In this document: positions 50,943 through 60,766 of the stretch, piece after piece
How the letters are laid out: each line of letters opens with the position of its first letter
Numbering within the stretch: position 1 is the first letter of the stretch
DNA from: Bacillota bacterium
GTDB taxonomy: Bacteria > Bacillota > Clostridia > Lachnospirales > Cellulosilyticaceae
Reading direction: 5' to 3'
DNA length: 64,000 nt
Assembly (NCBI GenBank): GCA_023393125.1
Contig: JAEWMQ010000058.1
Span: 43,585-107,584 of the forward strand
Translations under genes and position numbers: made by a program
The notes under the pieces: generated by a model
The model's input: the letters and a program-made list of their open reading frames with translations, nothing else
The model's database searches: none
What the model was told of the DNA's origin: nothing

Positions 50943-51782
50943 GTGGATTTATTATTTGCATTTAAAGCAGCTTTATTAGGTGTTGTAGAAGGGTTAACTG
51001 AATTTTTACCGGTTTCTTCTACAGGGCATCTTATTATTTTTAGTAACCTATTAAAGTTCTCAGATAATACTGCTTTTGCTAACATGTTTACTATGGTTAT
51101 TCAGCTAGGTGCCATCTTAGCTGTCCTTGTTCTTTATCGTAAGAAAATCTGGGATACTATTGTTCATTTATTTCCTAACAACAAGGTTTCATTTGAGCAA
51201 AGTGGTCTTTATTTTTGGCTTATGATTGGTATTTCTTGTATACCAGCAGCTGTCATTGGTATTCCTTTTGATGATTTAATTGAAGAAAAGCTCTTTAATC
51301 CTATTGTAGTAGCATGTGCTTTATTAGTAGGTGGTCTTTGGATGATGTATGCTGAAGGTAAATTACGTGGCAGTCAAACAACTACGCTTTCTGCTACTAA
51401 AATTACAGCTAGAATGGCCATTATCGTAGGTCTATTCCAAGTTCTTTCTATTGTTCCTGGTATGTCACGTTCTGCTTCTACTATTATTGGTGGTTGGGTA
51501 GCTGGCTTCTCAACAGTAGCTGCTGCTGAGTATTCTTTCTTCTTAGCTATTCCAGTTATGTTTGGTCAAGCGCTTTTAAATATTTTAAAAGCCCAAGGAA
51601 CACTTTTAGCAAGTGAATGGATTGCCCTAGGTATCGGTTTTGTGGTTTCCTTTATCGTAGCTTTAGGCGTTATTGGTTCTTTCATTTCTTACCTTCAAAA
51701 GAAACCTATGAAAGTATTTGCTATCTATCGTATTATATTTGCTTTTATAGTATTAGGTTGTGGTATACTAGGGTTATTTTAA
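50943..51782 (+). CDS. uppP: Undecaprenyl-diphosphatase UppP/BacA
   Basis: Integral membrane phosphatase that recycles the peptidoglycan lipid carrier and gives bacitracin resistance. 279 residues, about eight helices, signatures EGLTEFLPVSSTGHL (16-30) and PGMSRSASTI with catalytic Glu, Ser and Arg present. The start is GTG, with TTTAGGAGG 11 nt upstream. Monocistronic, ending at a strong terminator. Confidence 0.96.
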   Translation: MDLLFAFKAALLGVVEGLTEFLPVSSTGHLIIFSNLLKFSDNTAFANMFTMVIQLGAILAVLVLYRKKIWDTIVHLFPNNKVSFEQSGLYFWLMIGISCIPAAVIGIPFDDLIEEKLFNPIVVACALLVGGLWMMYAEGKLRGSQTTTLSATKITARMAIIVGLFQVLSIVPGMSRSASTIIGGWVAGFSTVAAAEYSFFLAIPVMFGQALLNILKAQGTLLASEWIALGIGFVVSFIVALGVIGSFISYLQKKPMKVFAIYRIIFAFIVLGCGILGLF

Positions 51783-51849
51783 TATCCCCCTCCTACAGCC
51801 CTAATCCAAATATCAAGCTAACTGAACACATATCTTTATAAAATATGAT

Positions 51850-51906
51850 AATAACCCTTATATATAGCCAGATGTCTAACTCGCGTTATATATAAGGGTT
51901 ATTTTT
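51850..51906. terminator. Intrinsic terminator of uppP
   Basis: AATAACCCTTATATATA pairs with TATATATAAGGGTTATT, followed by TTTAT on the plus strand. Confidence 0.85.
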
Positions 51907-51949
51907 ATAATTAACTCTTTATAAGGAAATTATTTTGCAATCCCCTGTA

Positions 51950-53674
51950 TCATACTGTAAATTTAGAAATACTATCATCTAGTAGCTTAGCTTGCTCTCT
52001 AAGTAATTCTGCCATTGCTTTGAACTCTTCAGAAGTTGCAACTTGCTCCTGCGTAATAGCAAGTAAGCTCATTGTATTCGCATCAATAAAAGTAGATACT
52101 TCTTCTATATCTTGCACACTTTCTTTGATATGAGATACTTTATCCCTTGTTTCTTCAATACGCGTATGTAATTGGCCCATTTGCTGACTTAAGCCTTTAT
52201 TTTCATTAGTAATACTTAATAAAAATACTTTACTCTTAGAAGTAGCCTCTAATCCTGTACTTAGTAGATGAGTGCTCTCCTTAATTTCATTAGCTACAAA
52301 ACCAATTTGATTATCTATAAAGTTAATAATTTCTCTTATTTCATTCATTGCAGTTTGAGACTGGCTCATTAACTGTTCTACATTATCGAATACTGATTTA
52401 GACTTTTCCTTGTCATCTTGGTAGTTTTCCTTCTCTACGTTTAAGCCAAGCAAAGTAGTCTGTTCAGATATTTGTAAAACAACCATAAGCATCTCATGCA
52501 TTGTATTCATATAATGACTTAAATTACTAATGGCTTGATTAACTATAGCTAATCTATTTTCTATGCCTTTTATTTGACCCTCTGCCTCATCAATCACTTT
52601 AAAACCATCATGAGTTACTTCACAGATTTGAGTAAATTCTTTTTCATTAAAATCCACTTGCTGATGAATGATTTCAATTTCTTTTTGTAAATCTTCTAGA
52701 TTCTCTCCTAGTATTCTACTCCCACACAACTGTTGTTTGGTCGTATCTAATATTTTCGATGTAGATACTGCTAACTCTTCATAAACCTCTGTAGCATCTT
52801 TAGAGCTTACCAAGATACTTTTAGAGGCAATCGTTACCTTTTTAGAAGACTCCTTAATTTTTTCTAATATAGATCGTATATTAAAAACAGTTTCATTAAG
52901 GGCACCATTAATTTGTCCAATTTCATCATTGTCTCTATGTGCTAATTCAATGGTTAAATCTCCTTTAGCAATGACATCTATAGATTTTACTAGTTTCTCT
53001 AAAGGTCTAAACAACCTTTTTAATATAAGATAATTTATAATGAGGATTAAACTAATGAGTAAAACCGTTGCCGCTATAATATGTACATTCATTTCTCTTA
53101 TCGTTGCCGTTACTTCAGAGCCTTCATAATCATACTCTACAATTCCCACCACTTCATTTTGGCTATTAAACAGAGGCACAAAAGCTGATATATATTGCTT
53201 TTTAAAGGTCTTTACATGATACGGCTCACAAAAATAGCTTTTCCCAGTATCTAATGCCTTAGCTGCTTCCTTTGCAAAATCTGTCTTTTGCTGCTTATAC
53301 CCTATACCAACTGTACCACTTCCATCTATAACATAAGTGTAGTGATTTGGATCTTGATCTACTATGGCATAAAGCATCCCCTGTCCAATATTGGCATTTA
53401 GCCTTTTTAATGTGGACAGACTTTCTTTATAGTATTTATCATTTGCATCTAAGCTTAAACTAAGCCTTTCAAATTCATCTCCATCTATAAGCATAGCTGC
53501 TGACTTCGCAACAGCTAATGCCTGTTGCTGTAATAATTGAGTGGTTTGATCGTATAATTTATCATAAAATATAGAACTCACTACAAGGATTGCTATTATC
53601 GTTAAAAGTGAAGTCATAAGTAATAATTTACTCTTAAGTGAAATTTCACTAACCTTTTTAATATTACATTTCAT
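51950..53674 (-). CDS. Chemoreceptor-like protein with degenerate signalling tip
   Basis: 574 residues with the layout of the nearby receptor at 56440: TM1 about 16-36, extracytoplasmic dCache-like sensor (CEPYHVKTFKKQYISAF), TM2 about 205-227, HAMP (LEKLVKSIDVIAKGDLT) and a long coiled coil. At the hairpin tip, where receptors carry the invariant EAARAGE contact for CheA/CheW, it has ISEQTTLLGLNVEKENYQDD, so kinase coupling is probably lost. It may sense the same ligand class but act by another route, for example as a decoy or heterodimer partner (inference). AAAGGA lies 14 nt before the ATG. Confidence 0.82.
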   Translation of the reverse strand: MKCNIKKVSEISLKSKLLLMTSLLTIIAILVVSSIFYDKLYDQTTQLLQQQALAVAKSAAMLIDGDEFERLSLSLDANDKYYKESLSTLKRLNANIGQGMLYAIVDQDPNHYTYVIDGSGTVGIGYKQQKTDFAKEAAKALDTGKSYFCEPYHVKTFKKQYISAFVPLFNSQNEVVGIVEYDYEGSEVTATIREMNVHIIAATVLLISLILIINYLILKRLFRPLEKLVKSIDVIAKGDLTIELAHRDNDEIGQINGALNETVFNIRSILEKIKESSKKVTIASKSILVSSKDATEVYEELAVSTSKILDTTKQQLCGSRILGENLEDLQKEIEIIHQQVDFNEKEFTQICEVTHDGFKVIDEAEGQIKGIENRLAIVNQAISNLSHYMNTMHEMLMVVLQISEQTTLLGLNVEKENYQDDKEKSKSVFDNVEQLMSQSQTAMNEIREIINFIDNQIGFVANEIKESTHLLSTGLEATSKSKVFLLSITNENKGLSQQMGQLHTRIEETRDKVSHIKESVQDIEEVSTFIDANTMSLLAITQEQVATSEEFKAMAELLREQAKLLDDSISKFTV

Positions 53675-53925
53675 GTCGTATAATCCTATCCTTTTTTACT
53701 GTCATATATCCTATATTAAACTACATGTTTTTTTTAGTCAATTTTTAAATTTTTTAATAGAATATCTATACGAATTTTAAATTAAACATATTAAAAAATA
53801 TTTATATTAATTATTTTTTAATATGTGAGTATTTTTTGTTTATTTTTATATGTTTATTTTGTATTTTTTGCTATAATCTTCAAGTATTCTTATTTACTTA
53901 CTATTTAGACATAAAAGGAGAACGT

Positions 53926-56382
53926 ATGAAAAAATCATTATCATGGGTATTAATTACCTCACTACTACTTTCTATTAGCCCAACGTTTTTAGCTAAGCCG
54001 ATAGTTACATTAAGTGAAGAAATTCAGTCAATGTACTCACTTGGCTTAATAACGGGGGATGACAATGAACTTACCTCTAGTTACATTAAAAAGAAAGCTA
54101 CTAAGAAACAACTTCAAGAAATCTTACTTCGCTTAAGCCTTCCTGAATCAGATCGTCTGTCCGCTATTCTTGATAGCTTAGATAGTAATAAGCCGATTGA
54201 TGTTGAAGAATTCTACAGTATCTTCTTAGAATGCCTTGGCTATGAACTTAATGTCGATTTTACACCTTCTACTGCTATTAGCTTTGCTCGTTCTATCGGT
54301 TTATCTCCTGATACATCATCCATTTTTACTAATGATGTCATGGCGAAATCTCTTAACGATTGCTTAAAATCAAAAACAAAGTCTGGTCGTGAATTTTTCG
54401 AGGTACTTATCGAAAATGGCTTTTTAGCTTCTTATAATGATGATAAAGATGTACCTGAGATTCTTGTATTTGATGGCAAAACACAACCTATTTTCAATCA
54501 TGATGAAGCGATCTATGAAATGGTTTATGTAGAATCTCCACAAGATACTGACTTAGACGGAAAACGTGACTTAATTGAAGTCTGGATTAAACGTCCTGCT
54601 GAAACACAAGAAGGAATGAAAGTTCCTGCTGTCTTTGAAGTAAGTCCATATCTTCAAGGTACCAATGATGATCTCTATATCGTTCATAATGTAGATGAAG
54701 ATTTAACTGTAAGTGAAAGTACTTCAACTACTCTTGAAGATGTTACATATGTTCCTAGTGAACGTATTGTTCCTGAAGCACGCGTGGTAAATGGGAAAGC
54801 AGAGGATGCTCAAGTTGCTCCTTTTGAATTTGGTGATTGGTATAACTACTTCTTTGCACGTGGCTATGCTGTTGTTTTCTCTGGCGGAATTGGTACATAC
54901 AATTCTGAAGGACTAACTAGCACTGGTTCTGAAGAAGAAACTATTTCAACTGTTGCAATCATTGATTGGCTTAATGGCCGTACAAAAGCTTTTACAAACA
55001 AAACAGATAATATTGAAGTAACTGCTGACTGGTGTACAGGTAATGTAGGTATGTCTGGTCGTTCATATCGTGGAACACTTCCAATCGCGGCTGCTGCTAC
55101 TGGTGTAGAAGGCCTTAAAACCATTGTTCCTGTAGCTGCTATCAGTAACTGGTATGATTATTACAGAGCTAATGGTCTTAATGTAGCTGGACAAGGCTGG
55201 CAAGGTGACGACTGTGATTTATTAGCTATCTACTGTATGAGCCGTATGTTTGATATAGCTGATTACACAAGTATTAAAGATCTCTTTGAAACAAGTATGG
55301 ATGAAATGCTTTTAAATCAAGACCGCGTTACAGGTGATTATAACGTTTTCTGGGATGAACGTAACTATCTTAATAATATAGATAAAATGACTGCTAGTGT
55401 ATTTATCGTACATGGATTAAGTGATTGGAATGTTAAACCTAAACAATTTGATAAATTCTGGGAGAAACTCCAAGAAAACAATATCCCAAGTAAAATGGTT
55501 GTTCATCAAGGTGAACACATTAGTATCAATAACTTAAATGGCATCGACTTTAATGATATGATGAATAGATGGTTTGATTACTGGCTCTATGATATTAATA
55601 ATAATGTCATGAATACTATTCCAACTGCTACAATTCAAAATAACGTAACAATGGCATTTGAAGGATTTGATAGCTGGCCTGTTACTTCTAAATCTGTCAA
55701 ACTTTCTTTAGACTCTACAAATCATACATTAAACTTTAACACTATTCCTACAAGCACAGTTGAAGCTTTCACTGACGATTTATCTTTATCTGGTTATGAC
55801 CGTAATGAGCAAAATGGTAGTGAATGGCTTAATGCACTTGTTAGTACACCAGAAGAAAGTAGAGCTGACCGATTAGCTTATATAAGTAATTCTTTAACAA
55901 ATGACTTACGTATTAGCGGAACTAGTAAAGTATCTATTACAGCTAGTCTAGATCAACCTACTGGTATCTTAAGTGCCATGCTTGTAGATTATGGTACAGA
56001 ATACCGTGCAACTATTGACACAGAAGTTGTTGTTCCTAATGGTATTATCTATGGTGGTAATGCTGGTTCTGACGATATCGTTGATTTCGTAATGAGTAGT
56101 ACGCCTAGTGATTATAAAGTTATTACTAGAGGATGGATGGATGCTCAAAACCGTGTTGCAAATTATCGTGTAGATGCTATTACACCTGGCACAGCGTATA
56201 CCTTTACTTTTGAAATGGAACCTATGGATTATACTTTAAAAGCAGGTCACAAATTAGGCCTCATTATTTACTCAACAGATGCAGAGTTTACAATGCGTCC
56301 ACTTACTATTACCAACTTTGATGTTAACACAGCTGAAACAACAATAGAGATTCCTATTGTTAATGGACGTTCTGAGTGGTAA
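53926..56382 (+). CDS. Secreted X-Pro dipeptidyl-peptidase-like S15/CocE hydrolase
   Basis: 818 residues with an N-terminal signal peptide (1-23), then about 25-170 with SLH-like helices (SLGLITGDDNELTSSY is repeated in style), a bacterial S15 alpha/beta domain about 180-620 and a C-terminal jelly-roll. Nucleophile Ser380 in GMSGRSYRG, acid in HGLSDWNVK and base in VHQGEHIS. Cleaves X-Pro dipeptides or related amides outside the cell. ATG 53926 has AAAGGAGAA 4 nt upstream; a longer frame has no ribosome binding site. The N-terminal SLH-like part may bind the cell wall. Confidence 0.85.
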   Translation: MKKSLSWVLITSLLLSISPTFLAKPIVTLSEEIQSMYSLGLITGDDNELTSSYIKKKATKKQLQEILLRLSLPESDRLSAILDSLDSNKPIDVEEFYSIFLECLGYELNVDFTPSTAISFARSIGLSPDTSSIFTNDVMAKSLNDCLKSKTKSGREFFEVLIENGFLASYNDDKDVPEILVFDGKTQPIFNHDEAIYEMVYVESPQDTDLDGKRDLIEVWIKRPAETQEGMKVPAVFEVSPYLQGTNDDLYIVHNVDEDLTVSESTSTTLEDVTYVPSERIVPEARVVNGKAEDAQVAPFEFGDWYNYFFARGYAVVFSGGIGTYNSEGLTSTGSEEETISTVAIIDWLNGRTKAFTNKTDNIEVTADWCTGNVGMSGRSYRGTLPIAAAATGVEGLKTIVPVAAISNWYDYYRANGLNVAGQGWQGDDCDLLAIYCMSRMFDIADYTSIKDLFETSMDEMLLNQDRVTGDYNVFWDERNYLNNIDKMTASVFIVHGLSDWNVKPKQFDKFWEKLQENNIPSKMVVHQGEHISINNLNGIDFNDMMNRWFDYWLYDINNNVMNTIPTATIQNNVTMAFEGFDSWPVTSKSVKLSLDSTNHTLNFNTIPTSTVEAFTDDLSLSGYDRNEQNGSEWLNALVSTPEESRADRLAYISNSLTNDLRISGTSKVSITASLDQPTGILSAMLVDYGTEYRATIDTEVVVPNGIIYGGNAGSDDIVDFVMSSTPSDYKVITRGWMDAQNRVANYRVDAITPGTAYTFTFEMEPMDYTLKAGHKLGLIIYSTDAEFTMRPLTITNFDVNTAETTIEIPIVNGRSEW

Positions 56383-56393
56383 AATGGCAAACG

Positions 56394-56424
56394 AAAAAGG
56401 AAGCTTTCTTAGCTTCCTTTTTTT
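56394..56424. terminator. Terminator between convergent peptidase and receptor genes
   Basis: AAAAAGGAAGCT pairs with AGCTTCCTTTTTTT; usable in both directions. Confidence 0.9.
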
Positions 56425-56439
56425 GTTTTACTATTTATA

Positions 56440-58173
56440 CTACTCAATTGTAAAGTTTGAAATACTTTCTGTTAATCCTTCTGCTTCTTCATTAAGCATC
56501 TGTGCCATTCTATTAAATTCTTCAGATGTTGCCATTTGTTCTTCTGTAATGGCTGCTAAGTTCATGGTATTTGAGTCAATAACTTTTGATACTTCTTCCA
56601 TTTCATTCATATTGTTATTGATATGAGATACATTAGCTGTAATTTCTGAAACAGCTATCTCGAACTTGCTAATCTGTTCTTCTAGCTGTTTATTAGAATT
56701 TTTGATAAGCTCAAATGTTTCTCCTGCACGTTCAGTATATTCCATACCTTTTTCTGTCATGCAAACACTAGTCTTAATTGCTTTTAGCACTTCATTAACT
56801 TGCCCATTAATATATTCTATAATTTCTTCAATCTCGTCTGTAGCATTATTAGATTCAATAGCTAATTTACCTACTTCACCAGCTACTACGGCAAATCCCT
56901 TGCCATTCTCACCTGCTCTAGCTGCTTCAATAGATGCATTTAGTGCTAAGAGGTTAGTTTGATCTGCTATCCCTGAGATTGTAGTAATAATACCTTGAAT
57001 CTTGCTCATATGATTTACAAATCCGTTAATCGTATTGTATGCTTCATCTATACTCTTCTCAATGCTTTCCATTTGCTCCTTAGTCGTTTTAATGACTTGT
57101 ACCCCTGCTTCTGTATTCACATAAGTCTCATTAGCGATTTGGCTTGTTTCATTAACTTGTTCACTAATATCTTTAGCATCAATATCTAACTCTTCTAATA
57201 TAGCTTTAGCTTTTTCTGTTTCCGCAGCCTGTTTTTGAGTAATCTCAGAAATACCCGCTGTTGAATTAGCTAAATCTTCATAGGCTATAGCCGCATCACT
57301 TGATGAAGCAACAATACTATGAGCTGTATTCGTTACTCTCACTGAAGATTCTTTAATGACTTCTATCATTTTTCTAATACTTAAAACCGTTTCATTTAAT
57401 GCCAAATTAATTTTTCCTATTTCATCTTTACGATTTGTATTAATTTTTACTGTTAAATCACCTTTTGCAATATGATGCATAACATCCACTAAGTCTTCCA
57501 TAGGCTTAAACATTCTTCTTAGGAACACGCCATTAATAATAAATGTTATGATAATCAGTATAATTGCCCCACCTATAATTAATAGTGTAGTATCTCTCAG
57601 CTGCGCTGATAACTCAGAACCTTCGTAATCATATTCTACAATACCTACCACTTGACTATTATCATTTAAAATCGGTACAAAGGCAGAAATATAATATTTA
57701 TCAAATGTTTCAACGTAATAGGGTTCACTAGTAAAGGCTTTGCCTTGTTCAAAGGTCATAGCTACTTCCTTTGAAAAGTCTCCTTTTTGCTGTTTGTATC
57801 CAATCTCTACAGTTCCACTACCATCTGCTACATAGGTATAGTCTGTCTCATCAATGTCTATTAACGTATATAACATACCAACGCCAATATCATTATTGAT
57901 TCGTTTTAATTTGTTTAATAGGATGTTATAGTATTCATCTTGTGCATCTAATGTTTGAGTTAATTCCTCAAATTGTTCTACTTCAATGGATGCCGCTGCA
58001 GATTTTGCTATGTTAAGTGCTTGATTCTTTAGTAAATCTGATGTTTGAGCATAAGTCCTTTGATAAAAAATAACACTAATAATCGCTATTGAGGCGATTA
58101 AAATAATCGAAGTCAATATTAATATTTTTGCTTTTAAATTCAAGCCTATGTTCTGTCTATTCCTCTGTTTCAT
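56440..58173 (-). CDS. Methyl-accepting chemotaxis protein
   Basis: 577 residues: TM1 about 16-38, dCache-like extracytoplasmic domain, TM2 about 200-225, HAMP (VMHHIAKGDLTVKIN), and a full signalling domain with the canonical tip DQTNLLALNASIEAARAGE then GFAVVAGEVGKLA. It would control CheA and thereby motility or another output. ATG 58173 (codon 9 of the longer frame) aligns exactly with the start of its paralogue at 53674 and has the same AAAGGA spacing. The two paralogues flank the secreted peptidase gene, so the ligand may be a peptide or amino acid (inference). Confidence 0.93.
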   Translation of the reverse strand: MKQRNRQNIGLNLKAKILILTSIILIASIAIISVIFYQRTYAQTSDLLKNQALNIAKSAAASIEVEQFEELTQTLDAQDEYYNILLNKLKRINNDIGVGMLYTLIDIDETDYTYVADGSGTVEIGYKQQKGDFSKEVAMTFEQGKAFTSEPYYVETFDKYYISAFVPILNDNSQVVGIVEYDYEGSELSAQLRDTTLLIIGGAIILIIITFIINGVFLRRMFKPMEDLVDVMHHIAKGDLTVKINTNRKDEIGKINLALNETVLSIRKMIEVIKESSVRVTNTAHSIVASSSDAAIAYEDLANSTAGISEITQKQAAETEKAKAILEELDIDAKDISEQVNETSQIANETYVNTEAGVQVIKTTKEQMESIEKSIDEAYNTINGFVNHMSKIQGIITTISGIADQTNLLALNASIEAARAGENGKGFAVVAGEVGKLAIESNNATDEIEEIIEYINGQVNEVLKAIKTSVCMTEKGMEYTERAGETFELIKNSNKQLEEQISKFEIAVSEITANVSHINNNMNEMEEVSKVIDSNTMNLAAITEEQMATSEEFNRMAQMLNEEAEGLTESISNFTIE

Positions 58174-58362
58174 ATGACTATCTAGTCCTTTCCTCATAAT
58201 ATATGTTTAACTAACTAATCATACACTTGGTTAGTCCATAACTCTATAACTATTATCAATATTTTTATATATTTATTTAAAATACTTTATTTTTATACAC
58301 ATCCTACCTACAAGAATTTTCGTCCACATCATAAATTCCTGTTAAACATGATTTCCTGTTAA

Positions 58363-58414
58363 AATAAGAAAAGACTTCTCTTAAATGACATTTTAAGAGA
58401 AGTCTTTTCTTATT
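58363..58414. terminator. Terminator of groEL
   Basis: AAGAAAAGACTTCTCTTAAA pairs almost perfectly with TTTAAGAGAAGTCTTTTCTT; T-rich on both sides. Confidence 0.9.
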
Positions 58415-58443
58415 TATATTGGTACAGCTAGGAAGATGTAAAA

Positions 58444-60075
58444 TTACATCATTCCCATACCACCCATACCGCCCATGCCACCTGGCATAGCTGGTTCTTC
58501 TTTCTTAATATCAGCTACGATACATTCTGTTGTTAAGAATGTAGAAGCTACTGATGTTGCATTTTGAAGTGCACTTCTTGTTACTTTAGTTGGGTCAATA
58601 ATACCACCTTCAACCATGTTTACATATTGTTCTGTAAGTGCGTTGAAACCTGATCCTTTTTCAAGCTCTTTAACTTTATTGATAACAACTGCTGGTTCAA
58701 GACCTGCGTTTGCTACGATTTGGTAAAGTGGAGACTCTAATGCTTTTAAGATAATACGTACACCTGTTTTTTCATCTCCAGATGTTGTATCTAATAATTT
58801 TTCTATTTCTTTAGCAACGTGGATATATGTGCTACCACCACCACCGATGATACCTTCTTCAACAGCTGCACGTGTAGCTGCAAGAGCATCTTCGATGCGA
58901 AGTTTCTTTTCTTTCATTTCTGTTTCTGTCGCTGCACCAACTTTGATTACAGCTACACCACCAGCAAGTTTTGCAACTCTTTCTTGCATTTTTTCTTTAT
59001 CGAAATCTGATGTAGATTGTTCGATTTGGTTACGGATAAGAGCAACTCTTTCTTTAATTGCAGCTTTATCTCCAGCTCCATCAACGATAACTGTGTTTTC
59101 TTTTGTTACTTTAATACTTGATGCACGACCAAGCATGTCGATTGTAGCATCTTTAAGATCAAGACCTACTTCTTCAGAGATTACTGTACCACCTGTAAGG
59201 ATAGCAATATCTTGAAGCATATCTTTTCTTCTATCACCAAATCCTGGAGCTTTAACAGCTACACAGTTGAATGTACCACGGATTTTATTTACTACTAATG
59301 TAGCAAGTGCTTCACCTTCTACATCTTCTGCAATAATAAGAAGTTTTGAACCTGTTTGAACGATTTGTTCAAGTACTGGTAAGATTTCTTGGATGTTTGT
59401 GATTTTTTTATCTGTAATTAAGATGTATGGATTATCAAATACAGCTTCCATTTTTTCTGTATCTGTTACCATGTATGCTGATAAGTATCCTCTATCAAAT
59501 TGCATACCTTCAACAACATCTAATTCTGTTGTCATTGTTTTTGATTCTTCTACTGTGATAACACCGTCATTTGATACTTTTTCCATAGCATCAGCGATTA
59601 AGTTACCTACTTCATCATCACCAGCTGAGATAGCTGCTACTCTAGCAATGTGAGTTTTGCTATTTACAGTTTGGCTCATACCTTTAATTGATTCTACAGC
59701 TGCTTTTGTAGCTGCTTGCATACCACGGCGTACAATAATTGGGTTAGCACCCGCTGCGATGTTTTTAAGACCTTCTGTGATCATTGCTTGAGCAAGAACT
59801 GTAGCTGTTGTTGTACCATCACCAGCTACATCATTTGTTTTTGTAGCAACTTCTTTTACAAGCTGTGCACCAATGTTTTCAAATGGATCTTCAAGTTCAA
59901 TTTCTTTTGCAATAGATACACCGTCATTTGTAATAAGTGGTGTTCCGAAAGATTTATCTAATACAACATTACGACCTTTTGGTCCAAGTGTTACTTTTAC
60001 TGCATTTGCTAATTGATCTACACCTGATTGAAGTGATTGTCTTGCTTCTAATCCAAAACGAATTTGTTTTGCCAT
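58444..60075 (-). CDS. groEL: Chaperonin GroEL
   Basis: 543-residue 60-kDa chaperonin subunit; folds proteins in an ATP-driven double ring with GroES. Has the expected start AKQIRFG, the ATP-site stretch GDGTTTATVLAQA, apical and intermediate domains, and the Gly-Gly-Met tail (PGGMGGMGGMGMM). Second gene of the groES-groEL operon under CIRCE control. Confidence 0.98.
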   Translation of the reverse strand: MAKQIRFGLEARQSLQSGVDQLANAVKVTLGPKGRNVVLDKSFGTPLITNDGVSIAKEIELEDPFENIGAQLVKEVATKTNDVAGDGTTTATVLAQAMITEGLKNIAAGANPIIVRRGMQAATKAAVESIKGMSQTVNSKTHIARVAAISAGDDEVGNLIADAMEKVSNDGVITVEESKTMTTELDVVEGMQFDRGYLSAYMVTDTEKMEAVFDNPYILITDKKITNIQEILPVLEQIVQTGSKLLIIAEDVEGEALATLVVNKIRGTFNCVAVKAPGFGDRRKDMLQDIAILTGGTVISEEVGLDLKDATIDMLGRASSIKVTKENTVIVDGAGDKAAIKERVALIRNQIEQSTSDFDKEKMQERVAKLAGGVAVIKVGAATETEMKEKKLRIEDALAATRAAVEEGIIGGGGSTYIHVAKEIEKLLDTTSGDEKTGVRIILKALESPLYQIVANAGLEPAVVINKVKELEKGSGFNALTEQYVNMVEGGIIDPTKVTRSALQNATSVASTFLTTECIVADIKKEEPAMPGGMGGMGGMGMM

Positions 60076-60118
60076 GTTTATAGCCTCCCTTAAATTGTTA
60101 TTTTGCTCTCTATTATTT

Positions 60119-60143
60119 AGGCTAGTTTATTTAAACTAGCCTG
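60119..60143 (-). other. Hairpin between groES and groEL
   Basis: CAGGCTAGTTT pairs with AAACTAGCCT (loop AAAT) in the intergenic mRNA, about 40 nt before the groEL start. It may adjust the GroES:GroEL ratio or mark an RNase processing site; no T-run, so not a terminator. Confidence 0.5.
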
Positions 60144-60223
60144 CATTGTTTATATTAAATATTAGCTGATTAGCTAGTTTACTTTGACTAAAAGATAGTA
60201 TTTATTTTACATTTCTGTTTAGT

Positions 60224-60508
60224 CTATTCAACGATTGCTAAAATATCACCTTGACGAACAATTACATACTCTTCTTTATCTAATGTTACTTCTGTTCCTG
60301 CATATTTTGAGTAGATTACTTTATCTCCAACTTTAACTTGCATTTCTACTTTTTGACCATCTACAACGCCACCAGGCCCTACTGCTACAACTACTGCTTC
60401 TTGTGGTTTTTCTTTAGCAGTCCCTGTTAAGATAATTCCTGATTGTGTTTTTTCTTCTGCTTCGAGGTGTTTAATGACAACTCTATCGCTTAATGGTTTT
60501 AAGTTCAT
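60224..60508 (-). CDS. groES: Co-chaperonin GroES
   Basis: 94-residue lid of the chaperonin: LKPLSDRVVIKHLEAEEKTQ, mobile loop SGIILTGTAKEKP and the roof GPGGVVDG. First gene of the operon behind a CIRCE element. Confidence 0.98.
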   Translation of the reverse strand: MNLKPLSDRVVIKHLEAEEKTQSGIILTGTAKEKPQEAVVVAVGPGGVVDGQKVEMQVKVGDKVIYSKYAGTEVTLDKEEYVIVRQGDILAIVE

Positions 60509-60547
60509 AAAGAAAACCTCCCTATTATTATTTATTATTTTGGCTTA

Positions 60548-60574
60548 TTAGCACTCACTAGCATTGAGTGCTAA
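60548..60574. promoter_or_regulatory. CIRCE operator
   Basis: TTAGCACTC-N9-GAGTGCTAA, a perfect match to the HrcA-binding CIRCE element, between the promoter and groES. Confidence 0.97.
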
Positions 60575-60586
60575 TTGATATTTATA

Positions 60587-60615
60587 ATATTATGGTATTA
60601 TAACCCATATTGCAA
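60587..60615 (-). promoter_or_regulatory. groES-groEL promoter
   Basis: TTGCAA (60610-60615), 17 nt, TAATAT (60587-60592) on the minus strand, just upstream of CIRCE. Confidence 0.75.
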
Positions 60616-60766
60616 ATACAATTTTTACCTTAATTAAGTTGTTTTACACATATTTTACTTGTTTGTTTCTTTTTTCTCTTATTTGCTTTTATTTTTAATC
60701 ATTTACTTCTATTTTTAACCTTTTCCTATTATTTTTATTCACTTATACTGTACTTCTTTTTTCTAC

